Positions 23,233 through 33,445 of a stretch of 64,000 bases of DNA are shown here, piece by piece (position 1 is the first letter of the stretch; every line of letters starts with the position of its first letter). Origin of the DNA: Cinnamomum chago. Lineage: Eukaryota; Streptophyta; Magnoliopsida; Laurales; Lauraceae. A program made the position numbers and the translations under genes. The notes beneath the pieces were generated by a model. That model saw only the letters and a list, made by a program, of their open reading frames with translations. It was not told the DNA's origin and made no database searches. Location: positions 30,077,001 through 30,141,000 of the forward strand of contig CP142461.1 in assembly GCA_038049695.1 (NCBI GenBank), in the 5' to 3' direction.

Positions 23233-24239
23233 ATGTTGCCCAGAACAAGTAAAAATATTTAAAGCTGCTTCCTTTGGTCAATGAGAGAGAGATGGAATGT
23301 GGTGTCTTTTGAATAATCTCACGACAAAGGGGAGCGAAAGTCTTCCTTTTGGGTTGCACGGAACTTGTCCATAAACTAATATCTAGAAGATATAGACTTC
23401 AGCTGAGAGAGAGTACTGAACACCCATGACAAGTTGGTTGGGTTGAACTTATCTCTGTCCATTGAAGATTGGATAACAACTTGAATTGGACGCATTTGGT
23501 TTGGCTTCGTAAAGGATGCCGACATCAGGAGAACCCATTTGACCCTTCCCACTGCCCTTTGATCTTTGATCTGGTGGCCATAAAATTCAAGAATAATTAA
23601 TGGAGTTCCTCCCCTGCAGTTGTTCACACTTCATGAGGAAATATCCCCTTGTATTTTAGCAAAGAAGACAGACTAAGGTGTCTGTCAAATGCTTTTTAAA
23701 CTATGTCTGTACTATCTTCTCATGCAAATGCAAATGCTAATCGCATGTGTACAAGATGCAATGTATTCATCACTTGGGCCCTGCTTTGGCCGTTCCCTGG
23801 ATTAAACATCTGACTGAGACAGATCTGACTTTCAAGCATAAACTCACTGGAAAACTTTACGAACAGGGATGTTCTCTTCCCCTCACCTCTGATTATTTCT
23901 CTTCCGGCATGTTTTCACCTCTCCCAAATCAACTATGAGTCTCCTGTTTTGGTTTTGCTTCTGGGAGTGGGATTATGGGAAAACTTAGTTAGAAAAGGAC
24001 ATGCCATTTTATTCCATAAAAATAAGCTCAGGTTGGGTGAAAAGTGGGATTATGAGACATTGCAATATTTAAAAAAAAAGAAAGGAGAAAGCAACGAAGG
24101 GAGGACTTCGCGGTTGCAACAAAAGTGGGGTATCACATGACAAGAGAAATTACCCAGTGCTACTTAATAGGTAAACAATAACAAATCCCTTGCTATTATC
24201 CTATATGTTTCATTATGACATAGTACTTATAACACATGA

Positions 24240-24345
24240 TTTCAGATTAAGAGGCGAAGACGAATACAATGATCCAAATTTGCATCTTAACAGTAGCAAG
24301 AGTTCGGAAGACTCTGATATATGCAGACATTCAGTGCACTGTAGT
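24240..24345 (+). other. Possible captured exon inside the MULE
   Basis: Between a TTTCAG acceptor-like site at 24240-24245 and a TTCAG near 24335, the plus frame reads LRGEDEYNDPNLHLNSSKSS and onward through EDSDIC. This is a polar, exon-like composition unlike the surrounding AT-rich sequence. Sequence further on (24430-24700) resembles a coding end and 3' UTR. I do not recognise the protein family. Confidence 0.3.
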
Positions 24346-27300
24346 GGTATTTTCATTTTGACTATTGAATTACTCTTCATCTTGCACATTTTCATGTTTG
24401 CATTATTAAAATATTTTTCTTATCTGCGGGGCCAGCATCTGCTGTAGTGGTATTTGGAACTGGAGGTGTAGCAAGCTATTTTGGATGTTGTGTCATATGA
24501 TTCAGGTAGTAGTTACCTTTACTAGTGTTGAGAATTTCTTTGCTATTGTTTTAGACTTATTATTTACTATCTTCGATGATCATAAACCTGCAGAATCCAT
24601 GGAATGCGACCATTTTGGAGATGTTCTTTGAGGGTTCGAGGGTGAACGAGGTGTTGTCTAGTGATTTAGTTTGTGGCTGTACTGAAACATTGTAATGCAG
24701 TCTATGGTATTTTTTTTTTTTTTTACTATGAATGTGATGGAGTTTTTAATATCAATGAGCAATTGAATCTGGCATGCTGTAAATGATTTTCATGTTTTTT
24801 TATTTTGAATGTGACGGATTTTTTTACCATGAATGAGCAAGTGAATCTGATGATGTCAAATGTAAGAGCACATAAGATTTTGATGTTAGTGCATGGCTTT
24901 ATAGAGTTCATAAAAAGGCAACCAGTTGGCTGGTTTCTAACTATGAATGTGATGAAAATTTACTGTAAGTGCAATTACTATACAGGAGTTGAGCCATATA
25001 GGTTTCTAAGGAATGTGCTGCAGTGGGTGACTGAGAAGAAATTTTTAAGATCCAATGTTTGAAGAGCGGTGTTGGTGTAAGGAAGGAACCAGGGTGGGTG
25101 GCAGCTATCCTCCCTCTTTATCAAAGCCTTCACCCCATTATGTGGGTTTTCAAGGCTAGTGTTTGGCTGTTTCGTATGATTGAGCAAATTTCCATTCATG
25201 ATTATGTTTCTGGGAAGCTGGTTTTTTCCCATTGGTTCCCTTGACTTCGTATTTCTTTGATCAATCTCTCCCTTGAACAAGAGGATTAGAAGAATCAGTG
25301 GCCATAGTAAGTGCCACAACAGGTAGCAGTGTTCCAGAATCCTAATTCTTGCAAGTGCAGAGTGAAATCTAGTGACATTACTTCCACGGCTGGACTTGGT
25401 CAGTCTCAAAGAGTTAAATTGCAGAAAAATGGATCCCACCAAGACATGATATTGATTAGAAATTTTTTTTTTTAAAGTCAACTTTTGTCTTTGCACATAC
25501 ACCAGACGATCGGAAAACCTTATATGGGATTACGTTATGAAGGATGTCAGATTCAGAGGATTTGAGGAGGGCTTCAAATTTGCAAACTCAATATCCCCAC
25601 TTCCATAAATGCTTGATACCAACTGCACGAGGTGAGTTTTGTGTATTATTTTATATTAACAAATATATGAGTTGCTCATGAATATGAGAGCACCTGGGGT
25701 TGTGGGGTGGGGTCTGGCAGCAAAATCCTGAACTGAGTTTCACTTGGTCCAAAATATATAAATTGGCCATGAACCTGATAAAACCGCTACAAAAACAATC
25801 CCTCGTTGCAGCGGGTCACCCATTTTTTGGTAACCCAGCTAAGGGTGTGGGACCTTGTGAGACTCATACATGTGAGGAAATAACCATTTTGGAGCCATGA
25901 GAAGAAAGAAAACACTACAGAAAGAAATGAATAGAAGGGCCTTTAAGATTGTAGGGGCTGTGCCTGCTATACCACAAATTTCAGGCTGGATTCTGTTGAA
26001 GGAGCATGACTAAAATTCACCAATTTGGGATAAAAAAAAAAAAAAAAGAGACACAGCATATCATACCAACATTTGATTTTTTTTTCTTTAAAACTACACT
26101 AGAACTTCTTAACTACAAACAAGCTAAAGACAAATGACAAAATCAAATTGATCAGTCATGTTCCAAATGATCCAAACAAATAATTTTGTTCTTTCTTAAT
26201 CAAAGCATCCCTGCCCAACAAGCAAAATAAAACAAAACGCTCTTGTGCCTCCCACATGAGAACAATGTCTACATCAACTCAAAGAAATAGGCAAGTCCAT
26301 TTTGTCCACACAACATGTACGATGCAAAGAGAAGAATTGCAATAAAATAGGCACGGCCATTTTTGCATCTACTTCCCTTAATTTGAGTCTCTGCGCTTTC
26401 ACACACTCAGACGTCTTACTCTTAGGCGCAGCTCTTCAATTGAGTCTTCATTTCTTCTAATCTCACTGCAATTTGGATTTCACAAACATTTGACATAAGT
26501 ACACATTGAGTTCCGACTTTATCCATCCAAATCAAAATACCACAGCCCTAAACAAGATTACTAGTACATTCAAGAGAGTACACAATAGTCCAAGGTACAA
26601 CAACTCTGTCCTGCAAGGCCAAAAGAGAGAGACTTAAGTAAACATAGGCATGGCCATCAAATAACCCATCTAGTAAGGTTCTACCAATTGTGAATTTTCA
26701 AACCCCAAAATTTTACTTCTTCCAAAGTAAAGCATGCATAAAAACAGTTCCAAATTCCAATGAATTTGATAAGCTTAACATATTCTTTAAATAAAAAAAA
26801 GGTTAACATGGATGGAAGAGAGAAAAGAAGTATGTTGGACAAGAAGTAGCCATTCACAATAAACATGTTCAGAATCTTTGTTTATATATTCCACCACATT
26901 CACGCATTATCTCTGCTACAGTCTATGTAATCTGAGACGAGGCCCACAAAATGGTGAGAAGACTCTAGCACAACAGCAGTTTTCTTCAGAAACAAAATAT
27001 AATATAACAGATTATAAAGGAAAAGATTTCCAAATTTTAAGAGGCATAAATAAACTTGTTGAAATTTCCAATTTATATATAAGAAAAAAAAAATTGGGAC
27101 ATTGCCCTAACATAACCACAATGTTTGTTTAGTAAATTACATTAAAGTCCGAAAGAAATTACTAACAATGCTGATATTTTATTATCAATTTAATACTATA
27201 GAAATTCACAGCGCAAAAGAAGTAAGATTCTAGAGTATTTAAGTTGGATTGAATCAATGCAGATGAAGTGATTAATTTGTTCATCTAATCATTATCGTCT

Positions 27301-27973
27301 GCACTTTTTCAATGAACGGATAATATTGATATTTGGGCATGTCCGATTCACTACGAGAGGAATTCATCTCATTAGGATTCGTCGAAAGTGGACTCCACAG
27401 TCGACGTGTACACTGCACTTTGTGGTTATCAAGGTGCAGCAGATTGTTGCTCTTTAATAAAAAAAAACCAGAGAGGTCTGGGAGGACAGAGGGAGAGAAC
27501 AGGAGAGGGAAGGAGTCCTTACCTGGCACACACTACAGCGCTTTCCGGATAGACGATCGCAGGAGACAGATCGTCGATTTGGGCGTGCTTTCCTAACAGA
27601 CGATCGCAGGAGAGGGATCGATGATTTGGGCGTGCGTCGCTTCAAACCTCGCTCGATGTTGGGGCCTTTCCAAATGGACGATCGCAGGAGAGAGGTAGAG
27701 AGGCCGGCGGGTGGACGCGGGAGCGGGAGCTTTTCTCTCTCGGGGAGGAGGGTAGGGCACAGAGATGAGACTTCTGGGAATGCCCGATGTCGCATGGGTT
27801 TTGGATAAAATGGGCGGGCCAAGTGGGATATTTTCGTCAAATCTGAAAATCTGGGCGGGCCATCAAATGTGTTTTTGATGAAGACTTTTCAAACAGCTGT
27901 GTCTCATCTCCCACGTGCTGAGCGGATCTTCTCCTCAGCATGAGCTGAGGAGAGGGATCCTCTATATGTATAT

Positions 27974-28329
27974 GAGCAAGATTCTTCTAAGTTCAAGCTT
28001 AGGAGAAAATTTTGTAAGCTCATGCTCGTGGGGCCCATCTTTAGTCCATCAAAATGATCCAAACACATGACCCTCCTAAATTACACACGTCCACAAACTT
28101 TCGGTCAAATCCGAATTTACTAGACTGTTGGATCGACTATGCATCGATCCGAATGAACTATTGTCTATTAAACTTTTGAGCCTATATTGAGATGATAGAA
28201 ATCACGGTTGGGACATATTTTTTGTAGAGAGGAGGATCCTCGGGAGTCCTTAAAACCTCCCCCCATCTTCATCCCCATACGGGTCCCTAAGTGGGTCCCA
28301 CCACACACTTGAGCTTAGGAGAGTTGGCA

Positions 28330-28331
<2 letters not shown>
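27974..28331. mobile_element. TIR-like element between TA-rich tracts
   Basis: A left block near the end, CTTCTAAGTTCAAG, matches the right end read inward, CTCCTAAGCTCAAG. It lies between the TA-rich junction after the MULE and the (TA)n at 28332-28378. Non-coding; same TA-flanked pattern as its neighbours. Confidence 0.42.

Positions 28332-28378
<47 letters not shown>
28332..28378. repeat. (TA)n microsatellite
   Basis: About 47 bases of perfect TA between two TIR-like elements. Confidence 0.95.
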
Positions 28379-28381
<3 letters not shown>

Positions 28382-28592
28382 GGGCTCTCTTAAGTTGCAG
28401 CTTATATCTTAACTTGAAATTGTCTGCAAAATCTTCTGCTTCGTAAACTACCTCAAATCATCGTCTCTAGCTATAATCAAGAGAAATTCAATCAGAACTG
28501 AAAAATGCAAAGATAGGCAACTTTGATTTGTAGGACCAGCAGTGTCTTAGTTTAAAATAACATAAGTTACAGCTTAGGAGAACCTCTCAATC
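28379..28592. mobile_element. Short TIR-like element next to (TA)n
   Basis: The left CTCTCTTAAGTTGCAGCTTA pairs imperfectly with the right end read inward, TTCTCCTAAGCTGTAACTTA. About 214 bp, non-coding. Its terminal CTC-TAAG motif is shared with the 27974-28331 element. Confidence 0.45.
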
Positions 28593-28979
28593 TGTATATA
28601 TTGCATTATAATGTAAACAAGTTGCACTTATTATTTGTCACCAACTAGTAAAAAATTAAGGGGACAAGCTTCTGTGTCATGTTTCATATGATAGTTACAC
28701 ATGGTTTTAAAACTCACATAAATTAATTCATATCTCCCAATATCTAATGGTTTTTTCCATGATCGGATTGATTTTTAATTATGAATTCAACTTGAAACCA
28801 AAAAAGTATTGAAACTGTATTGTCACCACATTTATAAGGTTTTAGCATTGGAGGCTACAGTGTATGAAACTGTTACAAAAGCAATGAATTGCATACAATA
28901 TTGTTCAATACATGAATTAAGAAATAAAAGAGATAAGGAAGAAAGAGACGAACTGCCAATAAGAGATATACATAGACCA
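28593..28979. other. 3' flank of the UPBEAT1-like gene
   Basis: AT-rich, no other feature seen. Its right part is probably the 3' UTR of the minus-strand gene ending at 28980. Confidence 0.4.
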
Positions 28980-29381
28980 TTAATTAGAATCTGATAAAAC
29001 ATTAACCAAAATCTGCATAACCTTCACTTGCATCTCTAAACAGAGAATATAATCAGCAGCCACCAAGAAAAGCCCATCCAAGCCCCTAGAACTCCCATTA
29101 GGAAGAAGCTTTTGTAGAACTTTAATCCTTCTTTCCACCCCATTCAAGGGCTTTCTGGAACCTTCAAGACTAGCCCTTCTCTTCATGAAGATCTTGGGCC
29201 TTCTGTAACATCTATGGATTCCCATTTTCCTTCTGAGCCATAGTTTCTTATGCTGTATCCTTCTCTGGGCCTTAAGTTCCAAAGCCTTCTTCCAAAGAGT
29301 CCTACTTGGGGACTTACAAATACCCTCCTCATCTTCTAGTGCCATTCCCTTCAAATCAGAGTCTGGTGAGGAGAACCCCAT
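28980..29381 (-). CDS. UPB1: UPBEAT1-like atypical HLH protein (133 aa)
   Basis: Intronless gene for a small nuclear HLH regulator. A long Arg/Lys-rich stretch (about residues 31-72, including RRKMGIHRCYRRPKIFMKRR) precedes the HLH. Helix 1 is about residues 82-95 (VERRIKVLQKLLPN), the loop about 96-103, and helix 2 about 104-128 (LFLVAADYILCLEMQVKVMQ, then ILVNVLS). The close match of ADYILxLxMxVKVMQIxVxVL to plant UPBEAT1 proteins gives the name. The basic region lacks the His-Glu-Arg triad of E-box binders. In Arabidopsis UPB1 represses peroxidase genes and sets the root proliferation/differentiation boundary; the same role here is inference. The first ATG (29381) is used; a second in-frame ATG at 29345 is possible. 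PAR-type HLH proteins are the main alternative. Confidence 0.85.
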   Translation of the reverse strand: MGFSSPDSDLKGMALEDEEGICKSPSRTLWKKALELKAQRRIQHKKLWLRRKMGIHRCYRRPKIFMKRRASLEGSRKPLNGVERRIKVLQKLLPNGSSRGLDGLFLVAADYILCLEMQVKVMQILVNVLSDSN

Positions 29382-29491
29382 GAATAGTGAAGGACCCTAC
29401 ACAAGACCCAATTTCCAGTAGAGCTTGGGAGTACCTCCCTTGAACTCTAGGAACAAGATCAATTTGCGGAAGGACCTGCAGATGGTGAACG

Positions 29492-29500
29492 CCTTTTATA
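29492..29500 (-). promoter_or_regulatory. TATA box of the UPBEAT1-like gene
   Basis: The minus strand reads TATAAAAGG about 110 bp upstream of the ATG. This predicts transcription starting near 29465 and a leader of roughly 85 nt. Confidence 0.65.
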
Positions 29501-30613
29501 CACATTGCTTATGCATGGAATCATATAAGTTGGCTGAGGTGGGCCCTCATACAATTTCCTCCTAGTTTCCATGAGCATGAGATTTGGGATTAATGAATAG
29601 ATAGATCCCATGTCTCACTGGGCTTCCTTGTTGCTTTGGACATGCTGTCCAACCCAAAGCACATGCATCCACATGAGCCCTCAATGCCCAACCTACAACC
29701 ATCCTTCTCCACTTCCCACCCTCTTATCACTGTCTCATCAAAACACCCTGGATTATTCCTTCCCCTTTTCAAATTCAATGTATATTCTATGCCACTTGGG
29801 GTTCCTCAATTTCCTCACTCCTACCTCAACCAAAGTGACATGAAGAGACTCCACCCTATGTTGGGCAATCCATCAAGATTCATGAACCACAAAATTCATA
29901 TATAAGGAGAAGAAAGTACATATCATAATCTAATATGTCTGGTTCAAGTTAGGCCACCACGGCAGCGAACTGACCGGCCTGACAGGCATGTTTCATGGAA
30001 GAGTGGATAAAAGAAGATGAAAAGGGGGATAAAAGGCTCATGTCAATGAAGTGGACTTTATTAATAAACATGAAATCACATGTTGTTGCGGGTAATTAAA
30101 CTATTATTTAATGTAACTTGTGAGGATAAGATCAGTGGATTGTTTCTATTAAAATGAGAGCTGGTTTCTTCATGCTAGCTAGTGTGGAGATAGTTGACCA
30201 CTATGCTGGTAGCTAAACAAATCACAATAATCCGCAATTATCTGGCTCTCATGTATGACATTAGTCTAAAGTTCAATTAATATATATTGACGAGTTAAAA
30301 CTGCCATTCACAATTAATTAGTAGAATTATAAACATACTTTAGATGCCTTAATGTTGGGTGCATGTCATATTAAACCTGTGACCCCCACCTACAGGTTTA
30401 TGATGCTACTCAGTTGCATGTTCTTCATTATATATATTCCAACAATGCAAATTATTTTAAACTTGACATGGTATTTGATACATATCTTTTGGCTGTACAC
30501 CGAGGCCCCACTCATATCACAGTTTCTACTGGACAACCATTACAAATCAGTTAAGCCGATCGATCATATTGACTTCTAAGATTTCTCTTTCAAAATTGGG
30601 CTTCTTTTTTCTT
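29501..30613. other. Upstream/intergenic, no gene seen
   Basis: No further exon recognised. Open frames at 29610-29905 lack domains. The last nine bases (ttttttctt, 30605-30613) are the left target duplication of the next element. Confidence 0.45.
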
Positions 30614-30761
30614 GAGGATTTAACTGGAGAAATTTTTTTTTAATGTGCGTGTGTGATGCAATCAAATACTTTAAATGGTGGTGTGCCAATTAGAGCAATT
30701 GGGCAGATTTTTTTATTTATTTTTACCTATTTGGCATATCGTCGGCGCTGACTTTATTTAC

Positions 30762-31075
30762 ACTAAAAGTTGTAACTTTTCTAGGCATTTTTAGGAAAAA
30801 ATTTATAAGTCAGGGTCGGTGATAACCCTAACAGTGTAAAATAAGGTCATCACCGATGCAGGCTTCTTATTTTTTTGACCAAAAGTTGTAATTTTTCTAG
30901 GCGTTCTCGGGAAAAATTCTAAGTCAGAGTCAATGATAACCTTAGTAGTGTAAAATAAGGTCGTTACCGACGAAAGTTTACTATTTTTTTGACCAAAAGT
31001 TGTAACTTTTTTCAACCATTCTCTGTAAAAAGTTCTAAGTCAGGGTTGGTGATGACCCTCGTAGTCTAAAATAAG
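30762..31075. repeat. Tandem repeat, ~115-bp unit, three copies
   Basis: AAAAGTTGTAA begins units at about 30765, 30881 and 30995. Each unit continues with a GGGAAAAA-type block, AAGTCAGGGTCGGTGAT and a GTGTAAAATAAGGTC block. Confidence 0.85.
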
Positions 31076-31388
31076 TAATACAGCATCAATGGTGACATTG
31101 TATAAATTTGAAAAAAAAAATTCTAAGGAAAGGGACCAATATATTTACATCAAAAGCCCCTTAAGTGCTTCAAATACAACATTTATGAATTTTAATGCAA
31201 ACAAAAACATTTCATGCATTCAATTGACATTCAATCAATCCATCAACATCCCATATATAGTTACTTAAATTGCATGCACATCTCCTAAGTTTAAAGGTAC
31301 AAATTGACAATATCCACAACATGACCACTTCAATTACAAGTTACATTAGGATCAATATCCAAGAACACTTATAGCACAACAAATGTAG

Positions 31389-31393
31389 TTTTT

Positions 31394-31424
<31 letters not shown>

Positions 31425-31426
31425 GG
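31389..31426. repeat. T15-G23 homopolymer junction
   Basis: Fifteen T are directly followed by about 23 G, inside the Mutator-like element. It may be real or an assembly or base-calling artefact. Confidence 0.9.
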
Positions 31427-32130
31427 TTTCACTGCACGTCAGGCGGCAAGACCGGGAGTGGAGAGAGGTTAGGATAAAGCACTCAAACATAACTATACAT
31501 ACGAAAAATGACAATTTGAATAACGGTAGTTATATATCGAAAGAAAGTTCAATTGATTAGTGGTTGTGTTGTAGAGAGTATACAAACTGCGTTCGATAGC
31601 GATGGAAATGTGATGCTCTTGCCCGCACAAAAGTTGGCCTGATTGTGCATTTGAGGTACCGGCCTCGTTGTAGGGAAATTCGTCATTACTTGTATTCTCT
31701 TTAGACATCTTTGTACATCCAAATTAGACATGATAGCATTGAATGTTTTGAAGGCAAGCATACATAAAAAATGTTGACAAGACGGAAACAGTGAACACAA
31801 CAAAATTTCATACTTGCATGGAATAGTGAACACTAAAAAATGTACATTTCATAACAATCCAATATTAGAGATAGATTACGCCCACTTGATGTAAGAGATA
31901 AATGGCTTTGTCTAACACCACAATGGTTAAAGTTCATGAATGGTAAATTATTGATTTTGCAATGAAGTAAAGGATGTATTATCAATTATTTGTAACCAAC
32001 TACAGTTGTTAATATTGTTAATTTTACTTATTAATTGCATCGTATAAAAAAATATGCACTAAAAAATTGGTGCATCTCCAATTTTTACTCTCTTTACAGT
32101 TTTCATATTACAAATTTAGTTGGTTGTTTG

Positions 32131-32161
32131 CCCGTGCTCAGCACAGATTTCTCTTTCCTAG
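32131..32161 (+). mobile_element. Possible Helitron-like 3' end
   Basis: The hairpin-forming GTGCTCAGCAC is followed after 15 bases by TTCCTAG and then T. This matches the family at 7243 and 57691 in layout only. The 5' end is not seen. Confidence 0.3.
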
Positions 32162-33445
32162 TAAAGTATGAGACAAATATCATTATAGTTAAATTATCCT
32201 AACATTTTTATTTTATAACCTTTATCTTTGTATATAAACCAATATTCCTTTAAAAAATAGTCCGGTTAAAAATAGTTTCATTATTGATCGCATGGTGGTT
32301 CCCTGATAACAGTTTCAGACCTGGTTCAACTAGAATATAATTTCATAAAGAAACTAGTGACCATTTTTTAAACATGAAATGACCTAGTTTTTTGTCACTT
32401 GACTAAGACATGTTTTCTATATGGATCTCATGCATTTGAGTTGCATCAATGAGGTAGGTTTGGGCAACATACAAAAAAACCAATCAAATAAAAGGAAACT
32501 AATCAAACTATAATTTTAATTTAATTACAGATCCAACTGAATACCCAAAAACAGGATGAATCTGTTATCTTAAAGCTTTGAGACGAAAATCAACTCAATC
32601 CATTTCACAAAACAAGAAAAATGAGCAATGAGAACAAAGTCATTCTAACTGCCAAAGACGGTAACTCCTCTGAAACCATCGTCTTTCTCAACTGAAAAAA
32701 CCCCAAATTTGGAATACCACAAACCCTAGTCCATTCAAACGAACAATCTACAAATCCCACAATGACATTAAAGCCCATGTACCATGCACTTCAATAACGT
32801 ATGCGGGATTATGGGAGAACCAAAAGGAAGGAAAATACAAAGATATAGAGAAAGATTCAAATTAAATTGAAACGAGATAGATACCTCTGCAGTCAAGATG
32901 AAAAAAACATACGATAGAAAAACCGATCGAGAGCAAGAGATGCAGTTGAGGAGGAAGTTTAGAACTTGGTGCAAGTGGAAATGTCAACTACCACGCAAGA
33001 GCACTCGTCCAAGGTTTATCTCGGCGGCATACTGGAAGAGAGACGAAAATAATGAGAAGAAACAAGATTTCGAACCTTAATAGGGTTCGCGGACAAACTC
33101 AGCACCGACCTTATGCAATATAAATAAGGTCGGCACCGACAATATGCCAAATAGGTAAAAAAAAAAAAAAAAAAAGCTCTAATTGGTTCACCACCATCTA
33201 AAGTGTTTGATCGGGTCACATGTGCGCATTAAGTATTTTTTCCGCTTAATCCTCTTTTTTCTTTCTTTATTATTATTATTATTTATTTATTTTTCTTGCT
33301 AAGTTGCAAAAGAATTTTAGAAAATACCAGCGATTAAAGAAAATCCCCCCAAAAATTGGGGTTGTCATGCTACTATGTCTTCTTGATAGTTCACCAAATA
33401 GTTGATTCCTATGGATGTTATAGCATCCTGAAAAACATTAAACGG

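Larger units (their letters stand above)
22564..27962 (+). mobile_element. Mutator-like element with long TIRs (5.4 kb)
   Basis: Long inverted arms, about 335 bp left (22564-22898) and about 500 bp right (27460-27962), begin GAGGATCCCTCTCC and remain highly similar. Each arm carries a CACGTG G-box and, further in, CAGGTAAGGACTCC, a good splice-donor context reading inward. The right arm has an extra ~170 bp with repeated GACGATCGCAGGAGA units. The insertion lies in a (TA)n tract, so the expected 9-bp duplication cannot be resolved. No transposase motif was recognised. The interior includes an 85-bp tandem repeat and exon-like scraps that may be captured host sequence (for example around 24240-24345). 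Long arms with promoter-like content fit a MULE, possibly a Pack-MULE. Confidence 0.72.
30614..33254. mobile_element. Mutator-like element, 2.6 kb, 9-bp TSD
   Basis: The terminal arms of about 130 bp are inverted copies. The left starts GAGGATTTAACTGGAGAAA; the right, inward, starts GAGGATTAAGCGGAAAAAA. Both continue through AATGxGCxxxTGTGA, a TGGTGGT/CCAATTAGAGC block and ACCTATTTGGCATAT. Identical 9-bp flanks ttttttctt lie at 30605-30613 and 33255-33263. Long TIRs with a 9-bp duplication fit the Mutator superfamily; the low-complexity flank means the duplication should be read with some caution. Inside are a 115-bp tandem repeat, an extreme T/G homopolymer junction and a Helitron-like end, but no recognisable transposase. 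Confidence 0.76.

Noticed and set aside
24978-25502. 174-residue minus-strand frame inside the Mutator-like element
   Set aside because: Long, but without a recognisable domain; runs against the likely direction of captured pieces.
27454-27840. 128-residue minus-strand frame in the right TIR
   Set aside because: Lies entirely in terminal-repeat sequence; Pro/Ser/Arg-rich translation is what GC-rich repeat DNA gives by chance.
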